A DNA stretch of 54,983 nucleotides from Thermoplasmata archaeon (lineage in GTDB: Archaea; Thermoplasmatota; Thermoplasmata; Methanomassiliicoccales; Methanomethylophilaceae). The stretch spans positions 1 through 54,983 of the forward strand of contig SUSX01000004.1 of NCBI GenBank assembly GCA_015063195.1. Direction: 5' to 3'. The translations under genes and the position numbers were made by a program. Positions 32,299-40,129 of this stretch are shown piece by piece. Each line of letters starts with the position of its first letter. Position 1 is the stretch's first letter. The notes beneath the pieces are model-generated. The model ran no database searches. It had not been told where the DNA came from and saw nothing but the letters and a program-made list of their open reading frames with translations.

Positions 32299-33363
32299 AT
32301 GGATGTCGAACAGAGATATGCACTTGTCACGAGAAATGCAGAAGAGGTAATCACAGAAGATGAACTTAGAAAGGTTCTCGCAGAGAACCCCAACCCGACT
32401 GCATATATCGGATTTGAGCCTTCAGGCCTCGTTCACATGGGATGGGCACTGGTGGCAGCTAAGATTCGTGATCTCGCAGAAGCAGGATTCAAAGTAACAG
32501 TATTCTGGGCCGATTGGCATGCGTATATCAATGACAAACTCGGCGGAGATCTGGAGAACATCCGTATTTGTGCCAGATATATGGAGGATTGTTTCCTCGC
32601 ACTGGGCGTTCCCGCTGAAAGTGTTCAGTTCAAGTATGCTTCTGAGATTCTGAACGACATCGAATATTGGGAGAAAGTAATCAAGGTCGCAAAGGTCACC
32701 TCTCTTTCAAGGGTGAAGAGGGCAATGACAATCATGGGAAGATCAGAGGATGAAGCAGAAGTCGATTCATCTAAACTGTTCTATCCTATTCTTCAGGCAA
32801 CAGATATATTCTGCATGGATGTGGATCTCGCTTATGCAGGAATCGACCAGAGGCGTGCACATATGCTCGCCAGGGATGCAGCAGAGAAGCTCGGATGGAG
32901 AAAACCAATTGCACTTCACACTCCTCTTCTTCCCGGTCTTTCAGGTGGAGACAGGATGAATCCTGCAGCATCTAAGATGTCCAAGAGTAAGCCAGATAAC
33001 AGCATCAACATCCACGATACTCCTGACGAGATCAGAAGGAAGATGGGAAAGGCATTCTGCCCCATGGAGAAAGAGGAAGAGGATACAAATCCTGTTCTCA
33101 TGATCTGCAGGTACATTCTCTTCCCTTCACTCGGAAAGTTGGATATCGACCGTCCTGAGAAGTTCGGCGGACCTTTGTCCTTCGATTCTTACGAAGCACT
33201 CACAGAATCCTATTTCGGTGGAAAGCTTCACCCGATGGACCTTAAGAAGGGTGTTGCAGAGGGAATGGTCAAAGCACTCGCACCTGTTGCTGAGTACTTC
33301 GAGAAGAAGCCTGAGAATTATAACGATATGATTGAGGTTCTTAAGAACCTCGGAAGGCTTTAA
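32299..33363 (+). CDS. tyrS: Tyrosyl-tRNA synthetase
   Basis: A 354-residue archaeal/eukaryotic-type class I synthetase. AYIGFEPSGLVHMGWAL contains the HIGH-like motif, VDLAYAGIDQRRAHML the tyrosine pocket, and AASKMSKSKPDNSI the KMSKS loop. The ATG at 32299 is about 30 bases after TTTATATCAG, so the transcript is probably leaderless. Confidence 0.95.
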   Translation: MDVEQRYALVTRNAEEVITEDELRKVLAENPNPTAYIGFEPSGLVHMGWALVAAKIRDLAEAGFKVTVFWADWHAYINDKLGGDLENIRICARYMEDCFLALGVPAESVQFKYASEILNDIEYWEKVIKVAKVTSLSRVKRAMTIMGRSEDEAEVDSSKLFYPILQATDIFCMDVDLAYAGIDQRRAHMLARDAAEKLGWRKPIALHTPLLPGLSGGDRMNPAASKMSKSKPDNSINIHDTPDEIRRKMGKAFCPMEKEEEDTNPVLMICRYILFPSLGKLDIDRPEKFGGPLSFDSYEALTESYFGGKLHPMDLKKGVAEGMVKALAPVAEYFEKKPENYNDMIEVLKNLGRL

Positions 33364-33370
33364 AACCGAT

Positions 33371-34339
33371 TTATTCCGCAGGATACATCGATTTCTTTAT
33401 CCTGCGGAATTCATCCATCGTTCTTTGCATACAGATGTGGAGCATAGCTTCTGCATCGCCTGTTCCGGTCATTCCCGCGGCTGCGTTATGTCCGCCCCCG
33501 TCAGTCAGTGTCTCTTCACCGATGCCGTTGAGGATCTCGCCTAGGTGTATGCCCCTCTTGACCATTTCCTGAGTTGTTCTGGCACTTAGACGGAACGTGT
33601 CTTCTCTTTGAGAAGCGACAAACACTACGTCCGCACCGCTGCTCAGAAGTGCTCTGCATCCGGATGCTTCAAAACTTCCGCCCATCGATGTTGCAACTAT
33701 CATATCGCCGACACGGTCGAATTTTGATCTCTCGATGCATTTCATAGTGGCTACACGTTCTGACATACTCATTTCTGTTCTGGTGAGCATGAATGCCTCT
33801 TCCATGTTGATATCAAATTCATCCATCAAATCAGCGAAGTCACGAAGAAGTGTGGAGTTGGCAAACTGAAAGTGTCCTCCATCTGTAATCATTCCTCCGA
33901 CCAAAGCCAATGCAGTATCTCTGTCCGGTTTCAATCCTGCATGTTTGATCAGCCTCAATACAATCTCAGTACAGGAGGTCATGGAGTCGTCACATAGTGT
34001 CACCATATCTTTCCATTTTCCAGTGGGTGTGTGGTGGTCGATGACGATACTTCCCGCAGGAACATCAATTTCTTTCGGTCTGTACTGTTCCGGTGAGGAT
34101 GTATCCACGGCTACAACAAGGTCATATTCCAAAATGTCGCAGTCTTCCAGAATCTGTATGTTCATTTTGTCTATGACGGTTTTTGCTACACGGTCTATAC
34201 CAGCAGGCGCATATATCTCACAGTTACCAAAAGTACGGGCTATGGCATATGCGGAACCTATGGCGTCCATATCAGCATTGCCATGAACAAGAATGACTTT
34301 TTTTCCGTCTTTCAACATATCTGCGACCGTGTCATACAT
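33371..34339 (-). CDS. DHH/DHHA1-family phosphoesterase
   Basis: A 322-residue protein. ILVHGNADMDAIGSAYAIA is the N-terminal metal motif, VIDHHTPTG the DHH motif, and GGGHNAAAGM the DHHA1 end motif. Family members are RecJ-like exonucleases, oligoribonucleases or cyclic dinucleotide hydrolases; archaeal ones often degrade short RNAs. The ATG at 34339 lies about 28 bases from ATTATATG; a GTG three codons earlier is less likely. Confidence 0.86.
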   Translation of the reverse strand: MYDTVADMLKDGKKVILVHGNADMDAIGSAYAIARTFGNCEIYAPAGIDRVAKTVIDKMNIQILEDCDILEYDLVVAVDTSSPEQYRPKEIDVPAGSIVIDHHTPTGKWKDMVTLCDDSMTSCTEIVLRLIKHAGLKPDRDTALALVGGMITDGGHFQFANSTLLRDFADLMDEFDINMEEAFMLTRTEMSMSERVATMKCIERSKFDRVGDMIVATSMGGSFEASGCRALLSSGADVVFVASQREDTFRLSARTTQEMVKRGIHLGEILNGIGEETLTDGGGHNAAAGMTGTGDAEAMLHICMQRTMDEFRRIKKSMYPAE

Positions 34340-34381
34340 AAGAGACACAAATGCAGGACTGATACATATAATAGCTGATTG

Positions 34382-34402
34382 AGTCCGGCTATTTGCCGGA
34401 CT
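34382..34402. terminator. Hairpin after the prefoldin operon
   Basis: AGTCCGGC (34382-34389) and GCCGGACT (34395-34402) form a perfect 8-base stem with a 5-base loop. It lies about 25 bases downstream of the prefoldin beta stop, the end of a long minus-strand operon, and upstream of the DHH gene promoter. Confidence 0.5.
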
Positions 34403-34426
34403 TTCAGTCAGAAAGTGATAAGATGT

Positions 34427-34771
34427 TTACTGAGGCTGTCCCATCGCTTTGTTGATGGATTCCTGCAATGATTCGTACTTCTCGCGAAGTCCCTTCTCCT
34501 GACGCTCGATGGCCTTGATCCTGATCTCAAGGGTCTCCATGTTCTCCTCAAGGTCGGATTTGATCTTTGATTTGTCATCGACTTTGATGAGGAGTGAACC
34601 GACGTTCTTGTATACGTCACCTGTTGCTGCATCGAGTTCGGCAATTGTCCTCTCGATTTCTTTGGTCTGTGCGTTCATTTGGAGCTTCTGTGTGTTGAGT
34701 GTCTGAATCTGCTGCTGGAGCTGCTGGAACTGCGCAATCTGATTCTGAAGCTGAGGGCTCATGTTGTTCAT
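34427..34771 (-). CDS. pfdB: Prefoldin beta subunit
   Basis: A 114-residue coiled-coil chaperone subunit. Two long helices flank the conserved VYKNVGSLLIKVDDKSKIKS beta hairpin (residues about 52-72). Prefoldin hexamers hand unfolded proteins to the thermosome. Its ATG is directly after the Pcc1 stop with AGGTGAT upstream, so it is translationally coupled. Last gene of the exosome-proteasome operon. Confidence 0.93.
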   Translation of the reverse strand: MNNMSPQLQNQIAQFQQLQQQIQTLNTQKLQMNAQTKEIERTIAELDAATGDVYKNVGSLLIKVDDKSKIKSDLEENMETLEIRIKAIERQEKGLREKYESLQESINKAMGQPQ

Positions 34772-35005
34772 TTAATCACCTGTGATCTGTTCGATATCTT
34801 CCGTGATTTTTATGCATCCGAGGTAAGAGTTCAATGCTGCTCTCATAGCGGAGGTGTCCGTCGCATCGAATGTGATGGTCACATTTTTTCCGTCACAATC
34901 CATGGATACCTGAGTACGGGGGAGTTCCCTCCCCATTTCAGGCTTGAGTGCGGAGACTATTGTTTCCGCATCATCGGTTTCAATCCTGAGAACTGCATTC
35001 AACAT
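34772..35005 (-). CDS. pcc1: KEOPS complex subunit Pcc1
   Basis: A 77-residue protein with the Pcc1 fold: NAVLRIETDDAETIVSALKPE at the start and FDATDTSAMRAALNSYLGCI near the end, the helix that forms the dimer/Kae1 contact. KEOPS makes N6-threonylcarbamoyl-adenosine in tRNA. Position between RpoP and prefoldin beta is the standard euryarchaeal order. Confidence 0.88.
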   Translation of the reverse strand: MLNAVLRIETDDAETIVSALKPEMGRELPRTQVSMDCDGKNVTITFDATDTSAMRAALNSYLGCIKITEDIEQITGD

Positions 35006-35013
35006 GATCGTAT

Positions 35014-35145
35014 TCAGTCGGATTTGAGGACCTTTTTAATGTTAGGTCTTTCTTTGTAGAAGATCTTGGATCCGCATTTCTCACACTGGAGTCCGAGAGT
35101 CTTCACATCCCTGATGGGTTCATTGCATTTTCCGCATCTGTACAA
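35014..35145 (-). CDS. rpoP: DNA-directed RNA polymerase subunit P (TTG start)
   Basis: A 43-residue protein. The frame begins with TTG at 35145, 5 bases after GAGGTGA, and reads YRCGKCNEPIR, LQCEKCGSKIFYKERP and VLKSD before TGA. The CxxC pairs at residues 4/7 and 21/24 are the zinc ligands of archaeal RpoP (Rpb12 homologue), and GSKIFYKERP is its hallmark. No ATG is available in frame before the first Cys. It is located between L37ae and Pcc1, the usual place. Confidence 0.92.
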   Translation of the reverse strand: MYRCGKCNEPIRDVKTLGLQCEKCGSKIFYKERPNIKKVLKSD

Positions 35146-35167
35146 TCCTGTCACCTCTTATTCGAAT

Positions 35168-35419
35168 TCAGTTCTCGGAGACCTGGGAGATTGTTTTCTT
35201 CGCGACGGGTGTGTATGCGCCTGCTGCGAATTTTGCACCGCAGTGCCTGCAGTTCCAAATTCCGGAGCTTACTCTCTTAACGGAGACGTGGTGACATACG
35301 GGACACTCGTGGTATTTCTTCTGCTCTGCTTCTATGGTCCTTACCCTGTTACGGATAACGACACCGTATCTTGCGCCGAATCTTCCAGATGTTCCGGCCT
35401 TGTTAGTTCTCTTTGCCAT
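35168..35419 (-). CDS. rpl37ae: 50S ribosomal protein L37Ae
   Basis: An 83-residue zinc-ribbon ribosomal protein (L43e family). AKRTNKAGTSGRFGARYG leads, and CPVCHHVSVKRVSSGIWNCRHC forms the zinc ribbon. The ATG at 35419 has GGGTGAT upstream that overlaps the end of rrp42. Confidence 0.96.
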   Translation of the reverse strand: MAKRTNKAGTSGRFGARYGVVIRNRVRTIEAEQKKYHECPVCHHVSVKRVSSGIWNCRHCGAKFAAGAYTPVAKKTISQVSEN

Positions 35420-35424
35420 TGGTA

Positions 35425-36198
35425 TCACCCGATGATCTTTCTGATTTCCTTGCCCTTCTCAACAGCGGCGTCGAGGCACTGACTGAGTTCATCCAAAGTG
35501 ATGGAACCCTGTCCGCCCTTCTGCATAGCTCTGAAGTTGCCGTTATCGTCGGTTGTGACGGTAAGGCGTGCAGAGGATATGTGCTCTTCGTCGAAATTTG
35601 GGTCAAGTATTAAAGTATTTCCTATTTTGCATGACGTGACAGAGATAGGGAGACATGTGATTGGCAGAGGTTTGTTCTCTCCCTTACCATATTGCTCTCC
35701 GGGAATGATTGCTGTCTTGAGCGCCATGACTGCTGCGAGGTTGGCTGCGTCGAAGAGATTTCCGTCGTAGTCGAGTGCATAGATGTCGATGAAACACATC
35801 CAGACTTCTTCGCCCTCGGTGATGCACAATGCATCGACGTCGACCATTCCTGATTCTCTGATTCCACGGTCTACGACACGTGCGAGTTCGATTGCGTCCT
35901 CTCCTGGGGGTCCGGACTCAAATGACTGGTGGGCCATAGGGATGAGTTCGGCACCGGTGGTGAGTACTCCTGAACGGGGGGTGTCCGGGAAAGGTGTACC
36001 GGGTATGATTTTAACTCCCGCAATAACCTCTGTGTTTCCGAGCTTGATCCTTGCGGATCCGTCTGCGGATTCGATACAGTCTGTTGTAATCTGTATCTCT
36101 CTGATGTCAGTGGGGGAACGTCCGTCAGTCCTGGTTCCTTTGTTGAGGAGGTTGATGATGTGATCCCTCTTGATTTCAGATATTACTTCATTACTCAT
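35425..36198 (-). CDS. rrp42: Exosome complex RNase PH-like subunit Rrp42
   Basis: A 257-residue RNase PH-fold protein. [17 protein letters not shown] begins the fold, and [16 protein letters not shown] and [20 protein letters not shown] are typical. Rrp42 is the non-catalytic partner of Rrp41 in the hexameric ring that degrades RNA 3' to 5'. The ATG at 36198 follows GGGAGGTGA; it overlaps the rrp41 end by eight bases. Confidence 0.94.
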   Translation of the reverse strand: MSNEVISEIKRDHIINLLNKGTRTDGRSPTDIREIQITTDCIESADGSARIKLGNTEVIAGVKIIPGTPFPDTPRSGVLTTGAELIPMAHQSFESGPPGEDAIELARVVDRGIRESGMVDVDALCITEGEEVWMCFIDIYALDYDGNLFDAANLAAVMALKTAIIPGEQYGKGENKPLPITCLPISVTSCKIGNTLILDPNFDEEHISSARLTVTTDDNGNFRAMQKGGQGSITLDELSQCLDAAVEKGKEIRKIIG

Positions 36199-36934
36199 TG
36201 GATTCACCTCCCTTCTGTACAGAGTAGCGCCTCTTGAGGGCGTCCTTCTGTATGTCGTATACTTCGTGACAGGCGTTGACTGCCATGGAGATGGCTTTGT
36301 CGAACTCCTCTCTTGTCATGTTTCCGTCCATCTGAAGGAGAACAATCTCGTCTGTGGAGGGAACAATGGCAATGGGTACATCTGCCTGTCCGTAGTTGTC
36401 TTCCTCTTTGTTGAGGTCGAGAAGAACATGTCCGTCCGCTTTTCCTGCAGCTATTGCAGGTACAATGTCCCTCATGGGGATTCCTGCATCTGCAAGTGCG
36501 ACGGATGCTGCTGTAAGTCCTGCACATCTTGTTCCGGCGTTTGCCTGGAGAATCTCAATGTAAACATCGATGGATGCACGGGGGTAGAGCTCTGTGAGAA
36601 CGACGTTCTCAAGTGCTTCTGCTGTGATTTTGGAAATCTCGATGGATCTCCTGTCTGTACCAGGCCTCTTACGGTCGCTGACTGAGAATGCCTGCATGTT
36701 GTACTTGCACTGCACGATTGCCTTTGTGGGGTTCTGAAGGTGTCTGGGGTGACACTCCCTGGGGCCGTATACTGCTGCAAGCACCTTGTTCTTTCCGATT
36801 TCTACATATGCTGATCCGTCGGCGTTTTTCAGTACGCCGGCCTCGATCTTGATTGGCCTGTGTTCGGTGGCGGTTCTGCCATCGATTCTCATGCCGTTAT
36901 CGTCAACTAATACCATATCAGTGTGTCCGCTCAT
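36191..36934 (-). CDS. rrp41: Exosome complex catalytic subunit Rrp41
   Basis: A 247-residue RNase PH-fold protein with [54 protein letters not shown] (phosphate/RNA-binding Arg residues) and [20 protein letters not shown] (catalytic Asp region). It is the phosphorolytic active subunit. The ATG at 36934 follows GAGGAGGAGTGA, within the end of rrp4. Confidence 0.95.
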   Translation of the reverse strand: MSGHTDMVLVDDNGMRIDGRTATEHRPIKIEAGVLKNADGSAYVEIGKNKVLAAVYGPRECHPRHLQNPTKAIVQCKYNMQAFSVSDRKRPGTDRRSIEISKITAEALENVVLTELYPRASIDVYIEILQANAGTRCAGLTAASVALADAGIPMRDIVPAIAAGKADGHVLLDLNKEEDNYGQADVPIAIVPSTDEIVLLQMDGNMTREEFDKAISMAVNACHEVYDIQKDALKRRYSVQKGGESNE

Positions 36935-36936
36935 GT

Positions 36937-37635
36937 TCACTCCTCCTCTTCGTCGTCCGGGAGGTTGCTTTCGATAAATGCTTTGATTTTTTCGGTAAGG
37001 TTGCTGGACTGGGCCTCTTCCTCTATGATCTTGATGGCGTCTGCCACGACCATTGCCCTCTCATCATTTCCGTCGATCCAGATCCTTCCGTTCTGTCCTA
37101 CGAAGATACGACAGTCTGAAAGGGTCTTAAGCATCTGAATCATGGATCCGCTCTTTCCGATGACTCTGGAGACTTTTGAATGTGCAATCTCCACGATGAG
37201 TCCGCCCTCGAGTCTTCTGAGTCCGGAATCGTTCATCGTGACCTGTATCTTCTTGCTTTCATCTACGGACAGAATCTTCAGCATCACAACGTTACCTATG
37301 TTGAGGTATCTTGATGTGTCACCGAATTCCACTTTCCAAGGTACTTCATTTACGTGAAGTGGTGCAGGATATGGTGCATTAATGTCAACCATCCAGTTGG
37401 ATGATCCGATGTCTACGATTGTACCGATGACAAGGTCTCCTGCACTGGGCATGTACTGTCCCCAGAGTGGGATGACGCTTACACCGAGCTGGGAGACATT
37501 CTTGACACCCAAAACTGCTGCGTACACCTTTCCGTCCCTAACGTATGCGTAGTCTCCTGCCTTCATACCGGAATCGTCGAGAAGGTCTCCGGGGAGTACA
37601 AGCTCACGCTTGGATTTGGTGTTTCTTCTTTCCAT
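36937..37635 (-). CDS. rrp4: Exosome RNA-binding subunit Rrp4
   Basis: A 232-residue cap protein. The N-terminal domain has [21 protein letters not shown], the S1 domain includes [21 protein letters not shown], and the KH domain carries [15 protein letters not shown], the GxxG RNA-binding loop. It guides RNA into the Rrp41/42 ring. It ends with an acidic DDEEEE tail. Confidence 0.95.
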   Translation of the reverse strand: MERRNTKSKRELVLPGDLLDDSGMKAGDYAYVRDGKVYAAVLGVKNVSQLGVSVIPLWGQYMPSAGDLVIGTIVDIGSSNWMVDINAPYPAPLHVNEVPWKVEFGDTSRYLNIGNVVMLKILSVDESKKIQVTMNDSGLRRLEGGLIVEIAHSKVSRVIGKSGSMIQMLKTLSDCRIFVGQNGRIWIDGNDERAMVVADAIKIIEEEAQSSNLTEKIKAFIESNLPDDEEEE

Positions 37636-37656
37636 TGTATCACTCTCGAATGTAAT

Positions 37657-38352
37657 TTATGATAGTGCCTTCACTTCTGCGGCACCCTTTGTTTTGTTGT
37701 TGAGTTTGGTTCTGACCTCGTCGATGAGTCCGGCAGGAATTTCGATAATTCCTATCCATGATCCGTCAGCCTGCCATTCCTCCTTCTCCACAAGTCCGAA
37801 GTGGATAAGGTCATCGTAGCATTTTCCGTAATCGTCCCCTTTCAGTTTCACAGCGATCTTTGTTTTCTCGAACTTAATCGGTATGATCGGTTTCAGTAGG
37901 CGCATTGCTTCTTCGACCTGTTTCTCCACAGGTTTGAAAGGATCGACACGGAACTTCGCCTCTTCAAGGGCGAGCTCGATTCTGAGGGGAGGATGGGGGA
38001 GCTTGTTCTGCGGGTTTATAGCATTGGCAGCGATGTATGTGATAATCTGCTGCCTTTTTGCCTGAAGCATTTCTTTACGTTGTTCGGCTGTTATCTGCAC
38101 TTCGCCTTTGGCGATAATTTTCTGTGCTATTTCCTTAACATCCGATGTGTCAAAAGCCTCTTTGATCTTGTCTTCCGCAGGACGTGTTCCCTTCCTGGCG
38201 TTGTTGAAGATGTCTTCAACCGCCATGTAATCCAGAAGGTCGACCTCTTTCCCGTTCTTGAGAAGGTTGATCACTGCGGGATCCAGCAGAACTTCGAATG
38301 TTTCGCCATGACTCTCAAGTCTGGCTACGATTGCATCGTCAAGATTGACCAT
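37657..38352 (-). CDS. SBDS-family ribosome maturation protein
   Basis: A 231-residue aSdo1/SBDS homologue. Its N-terminal FYSH domain has [22 protein letters not shown] and [17 protein letters not shown] central helical domain ([26 protein letters not shown]) and a C-terminal RNA-binding-like domain follow. It helps release aIF6 from the large subunit. In archaea it is regularly placed between PsmA and Rrp4, as here. Confidence 0.94.
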   Translation of the reverse strand: MVNLDDAIVARLESHGETFEVLLDPAVINLLKNGKEVDLLDYMAVEDIFNNARKGTRPAEDKIKEAFDTSDVKEIAQKIIAKGEVQITAEQRKEMLQAKRQQIITYIAANAINPQNKLPHPPLRIELALEEAKFRVDPFKPVEKQVEEAMRLLKPIIPIKFEKTKIAVKLKGDDYGKCYDDLIHFGLVEKEEWQADGSWIGIIEIPAGLIDEVRTKLNNKTKGAAEVKALS

Positions 38353-38358
38353 GTATCC

Positions 38359-39069
38359 TCAAAGTTTTGCGATATATCCGTTGAGTTCATCATCGGTAAG
38401 TCTTCTGAAAGGCTTTCCGAATTCGACGATACCGCATTCAACGGTCTGTGCATCCAATTTCTCTTCGATAGCAGCGGACAGAGCTCTGAGTCCGAGGTTG
38501 ACTGCCTCGTCCATGTTCATTCCGTCCTTGTATTCCTTTTCGAACATGTCCATGACGACAGGGCGTCCTGAACCGATGCTGCTTGCTTTGTATGCTACGA
38601 GTGCACCTGAGGGGTCTGTTTCGAACAGGTGGCATCCGAGATCGTCACATCCTGCAACGAGGAGTGCGGTACCGAACGGACGTGCTCCGCCGTACTGTGT
38701 GTAGTTCTGTTTGAGGTCGCAGACTCTCTTCACAAGTGACTCAACACCGATGTTTTCACCGTATGTAACCTTGTGTGACTGAGCAGCCTTTCTGGCCTCA
38801 TCTACGAGAACTCTAGCATCTGCTACGAGACCGGATGTTGCGCATCCGATGTATTTATCGATGTCATAGATTTTCTCGATGGACTTAGGTTCCACGAGTT
38901 TGCTCGAGACACGCTTGTCAACAATGAGTACTACTCCGTCGTTGAATTTGAGACCGATCGTAGTTGTTCCCTTTTTGACAGCTTCACGGGCATACTCTAC
39001 CTGGAAAAGCCTTCCGTCAGGGGAGAAAACAGTGATACCCCTGTCATAAGCCATTTGTCCTGGTTGCAT
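38359..39069 (-). CDS. psmA: 20S proteasome alpha subunit
   Basis: A 236-residue alpha subunit. MAYDRGITVFSPDGRLFQVEYA is the conserved N-terminal gate region, and VEPKSIEKIYDIDKYIGCATSGLVADARV contains the Lys pocket that binds HbYX tails of ATPases. There is no N-terminal Thr, so it is the structural ring subunit. The beta subunit and PAN are not in this window. Possible connection to the ubiquitin-like system is inferred only from co-occurrence in the window. Confidence 0.96.
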   Translation of the reverse strand: MQPGQMAYDRGITVFSPDGRLFQVEYAREAVKKGTTTIGLKFNDGVVLIVDKRVSSKLVEPKSIEKIYDIDKYIGCATSGLVADARVLVDEARKAAQSHKVTYGENIGVESLVKRVCDLKQNYTQYGGARPFGTALLVAGCDDLGCHLFETDPSGALVAYKASSIGSGRPVVMDMFEKEYKDGMNMDEAVNLGLRALSAAIEEKLDAQTVECGIVEFGKPFRRLTDDELNGYIAKL

Positions 39070-39116
39070 ATTTTGTTCTCCTTCGGATGCGGTTATACTT
39101 CCCCACTATATATTAC

Positions 39117-39422
39117 TTAACGCGCGTGGCGTATCCTAGTAGATTCCAGTGGCGGATATTTCCTACGGAGTGTGATGAGCGTACCCGAAGTAGAAACGGA
39201 CTTGGAAGTAGGGTCGGCATGCGACATCATGTCGATAACTTTCCTGACATCATTCGGGGCAGACCTCACTATGCACCATCCGGATGCACACTGTATGACC
39301 TTGAACTCCGTTCCTCCCGAGTAAGCAGAGAGTTTTCCTGCCAGAGTCTCTTTGGTAAATGTCTCGGACAGTGTGAACGCGACGTACCTGCGTCTGCCTC
39401 TCTTCGATTTTACAACCATCAT
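39117..39422 (-). CDS. rnp2: RNase P protein component 2 (Pop5)
   Basis: A 101-residue protein. GRRRYVAFTLSE at the N terminus and VSTSGTLITLRRK at the C terminus are the conserved Pop5 segments. The gene order Pop5-PsmA-SBDS-Rrp4 is standard in euryarchaea. The ATG pair at 39422/39419 lies about 25 bases from TTTATA (39443-39448), so a leaderless start there is preferred over a GTG ten codons upstream that lies in the promoter itself. Confidence 0.85.
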   Translation of the reverse strand: MMVVKSKRGRRRYVAFTLSETFTKETLAGKLSAYSGGTEFKVIQCASGWCIVRSAPNDVRKVIDMMSHADPTSKSVSTSGTLITLRRKYPPLESTRIRHAR

Positions 39423-39460
39423 CGGTCCAATCATGGTTTGTGTATAAACCACTTTTCAAA

Positions 39461-39790
39461 TCATTCGGAATCGAATTCCGAGAACTTCCTGTTGCAGTAG
39501 GGGCAGAATCCAGTAGGTTCCGCACAGCTTCTGTGAAAGATCTTTCCGCAAGGACATTTCGATACGGATTCATCACCAATGAGATCAAAACAGATGTCAC
39601 ATTTCATCTCGGCATCTTCCGAGGCTATGACTGTAGCTGGATTTGATGTTCTGTGATTAATCAGATGCTCGTTCTGATGTCTGAATCTGGCCACAAAATT
39701 CTTCATGCCGCCTATGATTTTTTCACGTACAAGTATCAGGGAAATGACGATGAAAATCAGACCCAGTACCATAGGCAGCTCCAGATTCAT
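39461..39790 (-). CDS. Membrane-anchored RING-like zinc-finger protein
   Basis: A 109-residue protein. Residues about 5-22 form an N-terminal membrane helix (LPMVLGLIFIVISLILV), followed by a basic stretch. The C-terminal zinc region is C64-x2-C67, C79-x-C81, H86-x2-C89, C96-x2-C99. This order (four Cys, His, three Cys) is that of RING-CH/RINGv-type fingers, with CDICFDL at the first pair as in many E3 ligases. Spacing between the fourth Cys and His is shorter than usual. It could be an E3-like partner of the E1/E2 system at 22.8-24.8 kb, or simply a binuclear zinc protein of other use. It sits just upstream of Pop5-PsmA on the same strand. Confidence 0.65.
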   Translation of the reverse strand: MNLELPMVLGLIFIVISLILVREKIIGGMKNFVARFRHQNEHLINHRTSNPATVIASEDAEMKCDICFDLIGDESVSKCPCGKIFHRSCAEPTGFCPYCNRKFSEFDSE

Positions 39791-40129
39791 GTTTTGTAAT
39801 TGCCCTCACGGTTTAAATTTCTTCATATTCAATCGATGATTTTTTATGGAAATATATTTTGGATAAGTACGAAATATTTTGAATAAAGGTACAAAAAATA
39901 AGGTAGCATTACCCTCTAGAATAATAGTTTAAACTGGGCTAAAAGTAAATGTCTGGATAATAGTTTTTTTGGATAGCCTAAAAATTAAGTTAGTTTTGAG
40001 TAGGTGCAATTAGAACTAGTTCTATAATAAAGAACAAAATAATATATAAATATATTGTAGAAATGGTTTTAATAGTCCTTTCTCATCTTCTTTTCGTTCC
40101 AACATATTAAATTGTAAGGAGGCAAAAGA
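39791..40129 (+). promoter_or_regulatory. AT-rich promoter and leader region of the hdrA-mvhDGA operon
   Basis: A 339-base gene-free stretch that is much more AT-rich than its surroundings. It contains the TATA element AATATATAAATATA (about 40041-40054), the 12-base palindrome AGAACTAGTTCT (40012-40023) ahead of it, a direct repeat ATAATAGTTT (39921-39930 and 39957-39966, 36 bases apart) and a GTTTAAAC palindrome near 39927. The ribosome-binding site AAGGAGG (40116-40122) is 7 bases before the TTG start. The transcript leader should be about 50-60 bases. Confidence 0.6.
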
